Shown here: piece after piece, positions 10,055-19,567 of the stretch
Numbering within the stretch: position 1 is the first letter of the stretch
Layout of the letters: each line of letters starts with the position of its first letter
From: CBDCWT01 sp965223305
GTDB taxonomy: Bacteria > Planctomycetota > Planctomycetia > Pirellulales > Pirellulaceae
Assembly: GCA_965223305.1 (NCBI GenBank)
Contig: CBDCWT010000045.1
Coordinates: forward strand, 1-64,000
Direction: 5' to 3'
DNA: 64,000 nt
Position numbers and translations under genes: made by a program
The notes under the pieces: model-generated
Databases searched by the model: none
Seen by the model: the letters and a program-made list of their open reading frames with translations, nothing else
Told to the model about the DNA's origin: nothing

Positions 10055-11056
10055 ATGAGCGCGCAAATCGACGTCACCAAGACGCACGTCGCAGCCGAGC
10101 TGAAGCACGACAGCCCGATCATCGGCTGCCGATTCGCACCCAACGGAGAGTCGGTTTTCTTTGGCGCGGAGGACTATCAGGTCTGGCGCTGGGATTGGAC
10201 CCAAGGTGAATCCAAAACAGCTTTCAAGGGGCACAACAGTTGGGTTCGTGCAATCGGCTGCACGCCCGACGGACAGACGCTGCTAACCGGCGGCTACGAC
10301 GGCCAGTTGCATTGGTGGCCTGCGGAAGCCACTGATCCCGCGCCGTCCCGAGAAATCGCTGCTCACGACGGCTGGATTCGCGCGATTGCGGTCAGCCCGG
10401 ATGGGAAGCTGGTCGGCACAGTCGGGAACGATCATGCCGTGAGAATCTGGGATGTCGACGACGGCACTCTGGTAACACAGCTAGATGGCCATACCTGTCA
10501 CGTCTACAACTTGGCGTTTCATCCTCATTCGTCCGCGTTGGTCAGTGGGGACTTGAAGGCCAACTTAGTTCATTGGGATCTGGCCACTGGTAAGGAGGTA
10601 AGGCGGTGGCAGGCTGCCTCGTTGTACACCTATGACAAGGGGTTTCGCGCTGACATCGGCGGCTTTCGCGGGCTCGTGTTCGACCACGCCGGCCAACGCT
10701 TAGCCGGCGCTGGAATGATCAACGTGACCAACGCTTTCGCTGGAGTCGGGAATCCCGCGGTGGTGGAGTTTGATTGGGAAACTGGCAAAGAACTCGTTCA
10801 GCACGAATGGAAGGCAAAGCTGAGAGGAGTCGCGTGGGGAGTCGCCATCCATCCCCAGCAGTTCACGATCGGCATCACAGGTGGGGGCGGCGGAGGTTAC
10901 TTGCTGTTCTGGAAACCGGACGAGAAGGAGGAGCATCATCAGTTCAAGCTGTCCAACACAGGCCGCGACCTCGATTTGTCAAGCGATGCACTGCACCTGG
11001 TCACAGCCCACTACGACCGTCGGGTGCGGATCTCGCGGATGGCAGCCAAATCTTAA
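10055..11056 (+). CDS. WD40-repeat protein
   Basis: The 333-residue protein is built of WD40 units, visible as GHNSWVRAIGCTPDGQTLLTGGYDGQLHWW, AHDGWIRAIAVSPDGKLVGTVGNDHAVRIWD and GHTCHVYNLAFHPHSSALVSGD. The last units are less regular. It has no signal peptide and is probably a cytoplasmic beta-propeller scaffold. Planctomycetes carry many such proteins. Nothing nearby fixes its partner, and repeats lie on both sides. Confidence 0.88.
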   Translation: MSAQIDVTKTHVAAELKHDSPIIGCRFAPNGESVFFGAEDYQVWRWDWTQGESKTAFKGHNSWVRAIGCTPDGQTLLTGGYDGQLHWWPAEATDPAPSREIAAHDGWIRAIAVSPDGKLVGTVGNDHAVRIWDVDDGTLVTQLDGHTCHVYNLAFHPHSSALVSGDLKANLVHWDLATGKEVRRWQAASLYTYDKGFRADIGGFRGLVFDHAGQRLAGAGMINVTNAFAGVGNPAVVEFDWETGKELVQHEWKAKLRGVAWGVAIHPQQFTIGITGGGGGGYLLFWKPDEKEEHHQFKLSNTGRDLDLSSDALHLVTAHYDRRVRISRMAAKS

Positions 11057-11090
11057 TCCAAGGCAACGAGTTTAATTTGGACAAACGAAT

Positions 11091-11547
11091 CAGCCGGAAT
11101 GCGTTAGCATCCGGTTTTGAAGGAACCGTGGGCTAACACGCAGCGGCAAATTTTGTATCGCGGTCCCGGGCCATCCTGTAGATCCCGTCAAACTAGCAGA
11201 AGACAGGATCAACATGATGAACAGGATTGAGGGCGGTTACCCCGCTGCAACAGTCGTGTAAGGCGCTCGGGAGGGCGAGGCTCCTGCCGAGCCGAATTGC
11301 GTCGGAGTGCTGGTTAGGGTGACAACCGTGGGCTAACGCCCAGCGGCAAATTTTGTATCGCGGTCCCGGGCCATACTGTAGATCCCGTCAAACTAGCAGA
11401 AGACAGGTTCAACATGATGAACAGGATTGAGGGCGGTTACCCCGCTGCAACAGTCGTGTAAGGCGCTCGGGAGGGCGAGGCTCCTGCCGAGCCGAATTGC
11501 GTCGGAGTGCTGGTTAGGGTGACAACCGTGGGCTAACGCCCAGCGGC
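11091..11547. repeat. Tandem 200-bp duplication with embedded repeats A and C
   Basis: An inverted copy of repeat A (11091-11147) leads into a unit repeated with a period of exactly 200 bp: 11124-11323 and 11324-11523, followed by a partial third copy to 11547. The two full copies differ at only a few bases (for example CCATCCTG against CCATACTG). Each contains repeat C (GGGAGGGCGAGGCTCCTGCC) at 11268-11294 and 11468-11494, which recurs at 24884 and 24999. No gene is seen. Confidence 0.9.
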
Positions 11548-11597
11548 TGATATCGCAGCCTTGTGTACGCGAGACGTCAACTCGTCGCGTTTGTCGT

Positions 11598-11666
11598 AAC
11601 CCGAAGCGTCAGCGAGGGGGAGTTGGTGTGCCAACACAAGTCATTCCCTCGCTTACGCTTCGGGTT
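11598..11666. repeat. Dispersed palindromic repeat B, copy 3
   Basis: Arms AACCCGAAGCGTCAGCGAGG and CCCTCGCTTACGCTTCGGGTT match copy 1 exactly over most of their length, and the loop (GTGCCAACACAAG) resembles that of copy 1. It sits 84 bp before the methyltransferase start. Confidence 0.85.
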
Positions 11667-11750
11667 CCGATTGAGCTGATAGCGCAGCTTCGCACTTCCG
11701 ATTGAGCCACTAGCGCACCTTTAAGAAGCCGTCACCAACTAAGGTACTCC

Positions 11751-12413
11751 GTGTCGTACATTGACTTTGTCAGCAAGATCCACCGCTCGACCAAGCGGGA
11801 TTACCTGCAACGCGTCGTCGAGCATGACAAGGCGGCCTGTGCCGAGATTGCGACAAAGTGGGGCGAGCAATACTGGGACGGCGCGCGGCAGTACGGCTAT
11901 GGCGGGTTCCGCTATGACGGCAGGTGGCTTCCGGTCGCCGCCTCGATCGTCGAGCATTACCAACTGCCTGAAGACGCAGCAATCCTGGATGTTGGCTGCG
12001 GAAAAGGTTTCTTGCTGTACGAGTTCACACAAGTCTTGCCACGGGCTCGGGTGGCCGGAATCGACATCTCTCGGTATGGGATCGAGCACGCCAAACCAGA
12101 GATTCGTTCCCACCTCCAGGTTGGCAACGCTACCTCGCTGCCGTACGACGACGGCGCATTCGATCTAGTCGTTTCGATCAATACACTCCATAACCTGCGA
12201 AACTTCGATTTGTGGGCGGCGTTGCGGGAAATTGTCCGCGTGGCTCGCGGAGATAAGTACATCACCGTCGAGTCGTATCGATCGGAGCGAGAAAAAGTGA
12301 ACCTACTCTATTGGCAGCTCACCTGCCGATCGTTCTACGCTGTAGAGGAATGGGAATGGGTCTTCGAACAAGTGGGGTATGATGGAGACTATTCGTTCAT
12401 CTTTTTCGAGTAG
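11751..12413 (+). CDS. Class I SAM-dependent methyltransferase
   Basis: The 220-residue protein starts at GTG. Motif I is ILDVGCGKGFLLYEF (about residue 83), the acidic ribose-binding end of strand 2 is VAGIDIS, and FDLVVSINTLHN is motif IV. It fits the Methyltransf_11/25 type. It leads a gene run with a flippase, a carbamoyltransferase and small membrane proteins, so its substrate is probably a sugar or a glycan precursor. Confidence 0.88.
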   Translation: MSYIDFVSKIHRSTKRDYLQRVVEHDKAACAEIATKWGEQYWDGARQYGYGGFRYDGRWLPVAASIVEHYQLPEDAAILDVGCGKGFLLYEFTQVLPRARVAGIDISRYGIEHAKPEIRSHLQVGNATSLPYDDGAFDLVVSINTLHNLRNFDLWAALREIVRVARGDKYITVESYRSEREKVNLLYWQLTCRSFYAVEEWEWVFEQVGYDGDYSFIFFE

Positions 12414-12439
12414 ATTTCAGTAGACCTCCGCACGATCCG

Positions 12440-13834
12440 TTGGAACCCGTCGTCCCATCCGCACATCGCCGCAGCTGGCCCCGACGGCTCTTGAACCGTT
12501 TGGAAGTAGGGCAGGCCGTTTTCTTCGCGGTCATGCTACGCGTCTGGCAACTGCTTGGAGGCGCCGTCACCGTCGTCATGATGGCCCGTTTTTTCACGGG
12601 AGACCTGCAGGGCTTCTACGGGCTGTTCGCCAGCTTGATTGCGCTCCAGTCGTTCTTCGAGTTGGGTTTCAACATCGTGATCGTCAATGTCTGCAGTCAC
12701 GAATGGTCGAAGCTGGGGCTATCGAACGAGCGCGCAATCGAGGGGGATCGGAGGGCGTTATCGCGTCTTGTTAGTTTTGGCAGGCTGCTGTTCGCTTGGT
12801 ACGGCGTCGCAAGTCTGCTGTTTGTACTAATGGTTTCCGTGGGGGGCGCGATCTTCATCGCTCAGAAACCGGCGCCCGGCATCTCTTGGCAGGTCCCTTG
12901 GGTAGTGCTGGTCGTGGTCTCGGGACTATTGCTCTGGACGCTTCCGTTCAACGCCCTGCTCGAAGGTTGCAACCAAGTGGTCGCTGTGAACCGCTTTCGG
13001 CTGGTGCAGGCGGTCGCTGCGAACGTCAGCGTCTGGGTGGTCATGGCCCTGGGTGGCGGGCTGTGGGCGGCGGTCGCCGCCAGCACAGCGCGTCTGCTCT
13101 GTGAATGGGCTCTACTGTTCTTCTGGTATCGCCGCTTCTTTAAACCGTTTCTCAGCGCTCCCCAGAACGCGACGATCGACTGGATGAACGAGGTGTGGCC
13201 GTTGCAATGGCGGTTGGCCGTCGGGGCAGTCTTTGGATACTTTGCCTATTTTCTGTTTACGCCCGTAATGTTCGCCTACCACGGCGCCGTTCTGGCGGGC
13301 CAGATGTACATCACCTGGATGGTCGTGACAGCCATCCAAGCTGCCGCCCTGGCCTGGGTCCAGACCAGGGCTCCGCTTTTTGGCATGTTGGTCAGCCAAG
13401 GCGATCGCAACGAGTTGGATCGTGTCTTTTTGCGGGTGGGAGGACTCGCGATCCTAGCATTCCTCGCGGCGGCGGTCGTCTTCGAACTGCTGGTGTGGTA
13501 TCTCAATGCCTTCGACTATACGGTGGCCGAGCGGCTGTTGGGACCGGCGGCGACGGCCGTCTTCTTGGCAGCGGCGCTGGTTCAATTGGGTGTGAGTAGC
13601 CTGGCGTTCTATGTTCGAGCGCACAAGCAGGAGCCGTTCTTGTGGGTGGGCGTCGTCTCGAATCTGGCGGTGGGAATATCCGTTTGGCAACTGGGAGGCC
13701 GCTTCGGCGCGCTGGGGGCGGCTGCCGGACTGCTGGCCGCCAACACAATCATCACACTGCCGACACATGTCTTTATCTGGCAACGTTGCCGCGCATCCGC
13801 CGGCACATCCGGAAAGCCAGCGGGAAATGACTGA
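12440..13834 (+). CDS. Wzx/MATE-like polysaccharide flippase
   Basis: This 464-residue protein is hydrophobic almost throughout, with about 12 predicted membrane segments after a short basic N-terminus. It resembles oligosaccharide flippases that move lipid-linked units across the inner membrane. The start is TTG at 12440, 26 bp after the methyltransferase. A later start near FFAVMLRVWQL is possible. Its place between a methyltransferase and a carbamoyltransferase supports a role in exporting a decorated glycan. Confidence 0.8.
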   Translation: MEPVVPSAHRRSWPRRLLNRLEVGQAVFFAVMLRVWQLLGGAVTVVMMARFFTGDLQGFYGLFASLIALQSFFELGFNIVIVNVCSHEWSKLGLSNERAIEGDRRALSRLVSFGRLLFAWYGVASLLFVLMVSVGGAIFIAQKPAPGISWQVPWVVLVVVSGLLLWTLPFNALLEGCNQVVAVNRFRLVQAVAANVSVWVVMALGGGLWAAVAASTARLLCEWALLFFWYRRFFKPFLSAPQNATIDWMNEVWPLQWRLAVGAVFGYFAYFLFTPVMFAYHGAVLAGQMYITWMVVTAIQAAALAWVQTRAPLFGMLVSQGDRNELDRVFLRVGGLAILAFLAAAVVFELLVWYLNAFDYTVAERLLGPAATAVFLAAALVQLGVSSLAFYVRAHKQEPFLWVGVVSNLAVGISVWQLGGRFGALGAAAGLLAANTIITLPTHVFIWQRCRASAGTSGKPAGND

Positions 13835-13969
13835 ATTCTGGCCACACCAATACCGAATCTTGCTTACACTGAAAGGGTGTTCCGCGCCGTCTCCCTCGAC
13901 CGACGGCACGCCGCCCGTCGAGCTCAGTCTGGCTCCTTCCTTCAACTTACCGGCCCTCAATCACCCGGC

Positions 13970-15808
13970 ATGACGTCAATTCTGGGCATTTCTGCGTTTT
14001 ACCACGACTCGGCGGCCGTGCTGGTGGTCGATGGCGAGATCGTGGCCGGGGCCCAGGAGGAACGTTTCACCCGCAAGAAACACGACGCCGAGTTCCCCGT
14101 CCACGCCATCGAATTCTGTTTGCAGCAGGCAGGCATCGGCCCCGATCAACTGGACTACGTCGGCTTCTACGACAAGCCCTTCGTGAAATTCGAGCGTCTG
14201 CTGGAGACCTATCTCGCCGTCGCCCCTCGCGGTTTTCAGTCGTTCTTGCAGGCCCTCCCGGTTTGGCTCAAGCAGAAGCTCCATTTGCGGCGTGAGATGA
14301 ATCGCGGACTGCAACATGCCTACAAGAAGCGGTACATTTTCGCCGAGCACCACGAGTCTCATGCGGCGAGTGCTTTTTTCCCGTCTCCCTTCGAGCAGGC
14401 CGCCATACTGACCGTCGACGGCGTTGGCGAGTGGGCTACTGCCAGCTTCGGAGTTGGCACGGGCAACCGCATTGAGCTGACACATGAAATGCACTTTCCG
14501 CATTCGCCCGGGCTACTCTACTCAGCATTCACCTACTTCTGTGGCTTTCGCGTTAACTCGGGTGAGTACAAGCTGATGGGCCTGGCGCCCTATGGGGAAC
14601 CCCGCTACGCCGACGAGATCCTTGAGAAACTGGTTGACCTCAAGCAGGACGGTTCATTTCGTATGGACATGTCCTACTTCAACTACTGTCACGGTTTAAC
14701 GATGACATCAACCAAGTTCGACCGCCTATTTGGCGGACCGCCTCGCAAACCTGAGTCACCGCTGACTGAGCGCGAGATGGACTTGGCAGCCTCGATTCAA
14801 GTCGTGATGGAGGAGATTCTGTTGAGGATGGCGCGCCATGTTCAATCCGAAACCGGCGCTGACAATCTCTGTCTTGCTGGTGGAGTAGCGTTGAACTGCG
14901 TGGCGAACGGTCGGATTCTGCGGGAAGGCCCTTTCGAAGACTTGTGGATCCAGCCTGCCGCCGGAGACGCAGGCGGAGCGCTGGGCGTTGCTCTCTTGAT
15001 CTGGCACCAGCTGTTGGGGCACTCGCGGACACCATCCGCTGATGACGTTCAGCGCGGATCGTATCTCGGGCCGCGCTTCGACACTGAAGAAGTTCGGGAG
15101 TATCTCGATGAAGTGGGCGCGGAGTATCAGTGTTTCGATGACGAAGATGAACTGTGTGACGCCGTGGCCGAGTTGATCGCTGCCGAGAAAGTCGTCGGCT
15201 GGCTACAGGGCCCGATGGAGTTCGGCCCCCGTGCTCTCGGTGGGCGCAGTATCCTCGGTGATGCGCGCAGCTCCAAGATGCAATCGGTGATGAACCTGAA
15301 GATCAAATTCCGTGAGTCATTCAGGCCGTTCGCGCCCTCGGTACTCGAAGAGAGAGTCGACGAGCTGTTCGAGATGCGTCCCCGCGAGCAGAGTCCGTAC
15401 ATGCTGCTGGTTGCCCCGGTACGACCCGAACGTCGCGTCGCGCCGGCCGGCGAGTCATCGCAACTGAGAGGAATCGACAAACTGAAGATGATCCGGTCGG
15501 ATATTCCTGCAGTCACACACGTCGATTACAGTGCACGCGTTCAAACGGTCGACTCGCGGCGACACGGCCGGTACTACAAACTACTGCAGAAGTTCGAGGA
15601 GAAGACGGGGTCACCGGTGATTATCAACACCAGCTTCAACGTCCGCGGCGAACCGATCGTCTGCTCGCCGGAACACGCCTATCGCTGCTTCTTGGCCACC
15701 AACATGGATGTGTTGGTGCTCGAAGGATGTCTCCTGTTGAAAGAACGGCAACCCAATGCGAAACAGCATGAAATCGACGAGTACCTAGCTCAGTTCCAGC
15801 TCGACTAA
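13970..15808 (+). CDS. NodU/CmcH-family carbamoyltransferase
   Basis: These enzymes transfer carbamoyl from carbamoyl phosphate to a hydroxyl group of sugars or natural products. The N-terminal Kae1-like domain begins ILGISAFYHDSAAVLVVDG. HHESHAASAFFPSPF and GEYKLMGLAPYG are diagnostic, and the C-terminal domain contains GPMEFGPRALGGRSILGDAR and PVIINTSFNVRGEP. The frame is open from 13877, but MTSILGISAF at 13970 fits the family start and gives 612 residues. The SxtJ-like and DUF5989 genes that follow are its usual neighbours. Confidence 0.93.
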   Translation: MTSILGISAFYHDSAAVLVVDGEIVAGAQEERFTRKKHDAEFPVHAIEFCLQQAGIGPDQLDYVGFYDKPFVKFERLLETYLAVAPRGFQSFLQALPVWLKQKLHLRREMNRGLQHAYKKRYIFAEHHESHAASAFFPSPFEQAAILTVDGVGEWATASFGVGTGNRIELTHEMHFPHSPGLLYSAFTYFCGFRVNSGEYKLMGLAPYGEPRYADEILEKLVDLKQDGSFRMDMSYFNYCHGLTMTSTKFDRLFGGPPRKPESPLTEREMDLAASIQVVMEEILLRMARHVQSETGADNLCLAGGVALNCVANGRILREGPFEDLWIQPAAGDAGGALGVALLIWHQLLGHSRTPSADDVQRGSYLGPRFDTEEVREYLDEVGAEYQCFDDEDELCDAVAELIAAEKVVGWLQGPMEFGPRALGGRSILGDARSSKMQSVMNLKIKFRESFRPFAPSVLEERVDELFEMRPREQSPYMLLVAPVRPERRVAPAGESSQLRGIDKLKMIRSDIPAVTHVDYSARVQTVDSRRHGRYYKLLQKFEEKTGSPVIINTSFNVRGEPIVCSPEHAYRCFLATNMDVLVLEGCLLLKERQPNAKQHEIDEYLAQFQLD

Positions 15809-15826
15809 ATTAAGGTCCGCAAGGTT

Positions 15827-16243
15827 ATGGCGCTGATCGACATCAACTGGAAGCCCTCTCGAAATGAGCTCCGCTTCTTTGCTGGGCTGCAGCTGGTCTT
15901 CTTTGCGATCGTAGCCTGTCTGCTCTACATGCGCTTTGGATGGACAACGCCTGCGGTGGTCATCCTGCCGATCTCCGCGCTGCTGGCGATCGTGGGAGCC
16001 ATTTGGCCGGCCGTGCTGAATCCCATGTACGTGATCTGGATGGCAGCAGCGTTTCCAATCGGCTGGGTTGTCTCGCACCTATTGATGGCTATGATCTTCT
16101 ATCTCCTCGTGACACCCGTCGGCCTGATCATGCGGCTACTGGGTCGAGATCCGCTCGACAGCAAGTTCGACAAAAACGCGAACTCCTACTGGAAACAGCG
16201 TGAGACACGTGACAGCATGGATCGTTACTTCAGACAGTATTAG
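15827..16243 (+). CDS. SxtJ-family membrane protein
   Basis: A 138-residue protein with three or four membrane segments (residues 20-110), ending LGRDPLDSKFDKNANSYWKQR, a tail typical of the SxtJ family. Such proteins are found next to NodU-type carbamoyltransferases. Their biochemical role is not established. It starts 18 bp after the carbamoyltransferase. Confidence 0.8.
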   Translation: MALIDINWKPSRNELRFFAGLQLVFFAIVACLLYMRFGWTTPAVVILPISALLAIVGAIWPAVLNPMYVIWMAAAFPIGWVVSHLLMAMIFYLLVTPVGLIMRLLGRDPLDSKFDKNANSYWKQRETRDSMDRYFRQY

Positions 16244-16255
16244 TGACGGCGGACA

Positions 16256-16471
16256 ATGGATCAAAAACAGAACCAAGACCGGGACAACGGCGACGATTTC
16301 GCGGCCCAGGCCGCCGAGGAGTCGCCGGGGATTCTAGCCGAATTCGGTGACTTCCTACTACACAACAAGAAGTGGTGGTTGACTCCCATCATTGTGGTGC
16401 TGCTATTGATGGGCTTGCTGGTTGTCCTCAGCGGTACGGCCGCGGCTCCATTCATCTACACGCTCTGGTAA
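16256..16471 (+). CDS. DUF5989-family small membrane protein
   Basis: A 71-residue protein with a polar acidic N-terminus and one strong membrane segment. The segment FGDFLLHNKKWWLTPIIVVL and the end APFIYTLW match the DUF5989 pattern. The gene is 12 bp after the SxtJ-like gene. The trio carbamoyltransferase-SxtJ-DUF5989 recurs in exopolysaccharide clusters, and the function is unknown. Confidence 0.78.
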   Translation: MDQKQNQDRDNGDDFAAQAAEESPGILAEFGDFLLHNKKWWLTPIIVVLLLMGLLVVLSGTAAAPFIYTLW

Positions 16472-16529
16472 ACCGACCGAGCTCGGTTCGCATCTCCGGT
16501 AGGGAGCAACCCATCGAGGTGAGCAGCCG

Positions 16530-16916
16530 TTGAAACAACACGACACCCAGATCCGTGTCCGCTATGAAGATGCCGATCCGATGGGGTTCCTGCACCACGC
16601 GAAGTACTTCAGTTACTTCGAAATTGGCAGGCTCGAGTTGTTCCGCGCTTCGGGTGGCGACTACAGGGAAATGGAAGAAGCTGGTCTGTTTGTAGTCGTA
16701 GTAAAGGCGGAATGCCGCTACAAGCGCCCTGCCCGTTTTGATGATCTGCTGACGGTTCGTACCACGCTGACCTCCATCTCGATGGCCAAGATCAAACACG
16801 AGTACACGCTACTGCGTGGCGACGAAGAACTGGCCGCGGCCCGCATTACCCTGGCGCTCGTCGATCGGGATGGGAACGTACAACCGATCCCTGATTGGAT
16901 GCGCGAGGTTTATTGA
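16530..16916 (+). CDS. 4HBT hot-dog thioesterase, YbgC-like
   Basis: A 128-residue single hot-dog domain. The motif RYEDADPMGFLHHAKYFSYFEIGRLEL carries the catalytic-loop aspartate found in 4-hydroxybenzoyl-CoA/YbgC thioesterases. It starts at TTG 16530 and ends right before repeat A. It probably hydrolyses short acyl-CoA or acyl-ACP thioesters. Any link to the glycan genes upstream is only positional. Confidence 0.85.
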   Translation: MKQHDTQIRVRYEDADPMGFLHHAKYFSYFEIGRLELFRASGGDYREMEEAGLFVVVVKAECRYKRPARFDDLLTVRTTLTSISMAKIKHEYTLLRGDEELAAARITLALVDRDGNVQPIPDWMREVY

Positions 16917-16970
16917 CCCGGAGTTTCTCCGCAACGCACCTAAACGACCGAGCGTGATTCTGCGACATCA

Positions 16971-17026
16971 GCCGCTGGGCGTTAGCCCACGGTTCTTGCA
17001 AAACCGGATGCTAACGCATTCCGGCT
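16971..17026. repeat. Dispersed repeat A, intact copy
   Basis: This 56-bp copy (GCCGCTGGGCGTTAGCCCAC to CGCATTCCGGCTA) is the uninterrupted counterpart of the copy split by IS4 at 1738-3228 and is inverted relative to 11091-11147. It lies between the convergent thioesterase and asparagine synthase genes. Confidence 0.85.
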
Positions 17027-17087
17027 AATTCGTCGGTCGACGATCAAACTCGTCGATTTCGGGTCAGGAACGAGCAGGTTGAGACCT

Positions 17088-18980
17088 TCATTGCTGCGTT
17101 TCAAGCCAGGCCTGGAACATCAAGATGTCCCATAGGTAATAGTGCCAATCTGCTTGACCGCTAATGTGCTGTTGCCATTTCAAGGCAATAGGAGCTGGCT
17201 CCAAGTAACCCTCCGCAGCCAGTCGCCGTGAATCGAGCAGCGCCTCGGCCCAGTCCCGCAACGGACCTCGCAGCCACGAGCCAAGCGGAACACCGAAGCC
17301 TGTCTTCGGTCTGTCGACGAGTTCACTAGGCACATAGCGGTCGAGGAGGCGGCGCAAGATCCACTTCGACTGGCCCTGCCGAACCTTGAAGCGAATCGGT
17401 AGAGCCCATGCGAGTTCCACAATCTGATGGTCGAGCATGGGGACTCGGGCTTCCAAACTGACGCCCATGCTGGCCCTGTCGAGCTTCACGAGGATGTCGT
17501 CAGGCAAATAAGTCAACGTGTCGACATAGGCCATACCTTCCACTGGATCGAGGTCGCTCGAACTCAACGCGACGTCCAAGAGCGTCATAGGAAGCTCACC
17601 GGCGACCACGAGTTGCTGGGGACGTTTCCAGTGCGAGTGGAAGCGAGCGTAGAGGTCCGCGGCAGAACTGGCGTCCAGAAACCGCCCCAACGTCCGCGCT
17701 TTGCTGGGCAGAGGCAAGTAACGACCGAGTTTGCGCAGCGAGCTGGCCCCAACCTGTCGCAATGGACGGGGCAACCTACGAATCGAATTCCAGATGGCCG
17801 AAGCCGAGGCGTAGCGGCGATAGCCGCAAAACAACTCGTCGCCCCCATCCCCCGACAAGGCGACGGTTACCGCCTCGCGGGCGAGTTGAGAAACCAGCCA
17901 CGTGGGGATCTGTGAAGAATCGGCAAACGGTTCGTCGTAGAGTGTGGGTAGATCTGGGATCACCGCCTGTGCTTGCGAAGCAGTAACACAAAGCGTCGTA
18001 TGGTCCGTTCCCAGATGTGAGGCGACCGATTGAGCATGTGGGGATTCGTCCCAGGATGGATCATCAAAGCCAATCGTAAAGGTCTTGATTGGTCGGCTAC
18101 TTTGTGCCTGCATCAGAGCGACGATCGCAGTCGAGTCGATGCCGCCGGATAGGAAAGCACCCAGCGGTACGTCGGCTTGCATCCTTGCCAGCGTGGCCTG
18201 CCGGAGGGCTGCGTCGAGCGTCTCGACAGCTTCACCATCATCTCCTGAAAACGAGGACTTGCGCGCCGACCGCACAACGTCTGGCAAGTTCCAGTACGAC
18301 TTTGGCCGCAGCGGGCCGATTGCCTCGTAGCCGACCGAAAGGTAAGAACCTGCCGGGAGCTTGCGGGCCTGCTCGTAAATCGAGTACGGCGCCGGGATGT
18401 AGTTGTGCTGCAGAAAAAGAGAAAGGGCACCCCGGTCGATCCGGCCTGCAAACCCTGGAAATTGGCGGAGTGCTTTGAGTTCCGAGCCGAAGACCAGCGT
18501 GCTGCCGGCCCACCCATAGTAGAGTGGTTTGATGCCAAGCCGATCCCGTGCGAGCAGCAATCGCTTGTCGCGCCTGTTCCAGGCTGCGAAAGCAAACATC
18601 CCGTTGCAGCGTTGCAACGTCTGTTCAATACCCCAGAGCTCCAGCGCTACTAGCAGGACTTCGGTGTCAGAAGTTCCACAGAACGAACGTCCACTCGCTT
18701 CGAGTTCTCGCCGAAGGTCACGGTGGTTGTAGATCTCTCCGTTGTAGGCCAAGACGACGTGGCCCTCGTCAGAATGCATCGGCTGGCGCCCGCTGGGACT
18801 TAGATCCAGGATCGCCAACCGCCGGTGGCCCAGTGCAAGGCCGCTCGCGGCGTCAACCCAATGCCCCTGGTCATCCGGGCCCCGGTGAACGAGCGTTTCG
18901 GTCATCCGGATAACATGATCTCGCAGTGACGAGTCGCTAAGCTGCCGCGAGGTATCGAGGATTCCGGTGAAACCGCACAT
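17088..18980 (-). CDS. asnB: Asparagine synthase (glutamine-hydrolysing), second copy
   Basis: A 630-residue enzyme with Cys2 (MCGFTGILDT), the glutaminase segment LAYNGEIYNHRDLRREL, the P-loop FLSGGIDSTAIV and VALSGDGGDELFCGYRRY. It is clearly diverged from the copy at 6387-8294, so it is not a recent duplicate. It is convergent with the carbamoyltransferase run. Two such enzymes in one polysaccharide neighbourhood suggest at least one amidates something other than aspartate; this is inference. Confidence 0.92.
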   Translation of the reverse strand: MCGFTGILDTSRQLSDSSLRDHVIRMTETLVHRGPDDQGHWVDAASGLALGHRRLAILDLSPSGRQPMHSDEGHVVLAYNGEIYNHRDLRRELEASGRSFCGTSDTEVLLVALELWGIEQTLQRCNGMFAFAAWNRRDKRLLLARDRLGIKPLYYGWAGSTLVFGSELKALRQFPGFAGRIDRGALSLFLQHNYIPAPYSIYEQARKLPAGSYLSVGYEAIGPLRPKSYWNLPDVVRSARKSSFSGDDGEAVETLDAALRQATLARMQADVPLGAFLSGGIDSTAIVALMQAQSSRPIKTFTIGFDDPSWDESPHAQSVASHLGTDHTTLCVTASQAQAVIPDLPTLYDEPFADSSQIPTWLVSQLAREAVTVALSGDGGDELFCGYRRYASASAIWNSIRRLPRPLRQVGASSLRKLGRYLPLPSKARTLGRFLDASSAADLYARFHSHWKRPQQLVVAGELPMTLLDVALSSSDLDPVEGMAYVDTLTYLPDDILVKLDRASMGVSLEARVPMLDHQIVELAWALPIRFKVRQGQSKWILRRLLDRYVPSELVDRPKTGFGVPLGSWLRGPLRDWAEALLDSRRLAAEGYLEPAPIALKWQQHISGQADWHYYLWDILMFQAWLETQQ

Positions 18981-19567
18981 GCAAAGGCTGACTTTGTCTC
19001 CACAAGGACCATGAGTTCAAAGTAGCAGGCATGCTCCGTCGTGCCGTCCACTATTTGAACGTGAGCCCGGCGGTTACGGCACACGGAGTGTGCCTACTAC
19101 TATCAGACTCGTCCGACATGGTCCACAGGACGTGGGCCGCGCGTGGGAAGTGTGCTGGTAACACCGCAGACACCGTGCACCCATACAACACGGCGAACCC
19201 TGATCCGCTAGCGTGCTGCAGTCAACGGCGTATCATCTCGTTCATGGCGCTCCCAGATCCAATCTTCGTCGCGCCCATTATACTCCCTCGTAGCAGGTTC
19301 CGAATGGTAAAGAGGGCGGCGCCGTAGGTCTGCCCCTTCCTAGCGGCGCCGCCAATCGCCCCGTCTGCCCACTTATATAGTTCCCTTCCGGACCGGCGCG
19401 CGACACCAAAAATGAAAAAAAAGGGGAAATAGATTTCGCGCAAATTATCCCAGAGGCGTTGTTGTACTGAAGCGACTTCAACACTACGTTAGTTAGAAGG
19501 TCCGTCAAGGTTCTCGGTCAGCGGGCGTCTGTAACCGATTCTTCCTCCTAGCCCATCGCCCATCACA
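18981..19567. other. Intergenic region, no supported gene
   Basis: About 590 bp between the divergent asparagine synthase and sigma-factor genes. Short frames here have no coherent protein. It must contain both promoters, but no convincing -35/-10 pair was picked out. Confidence 0.5.
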
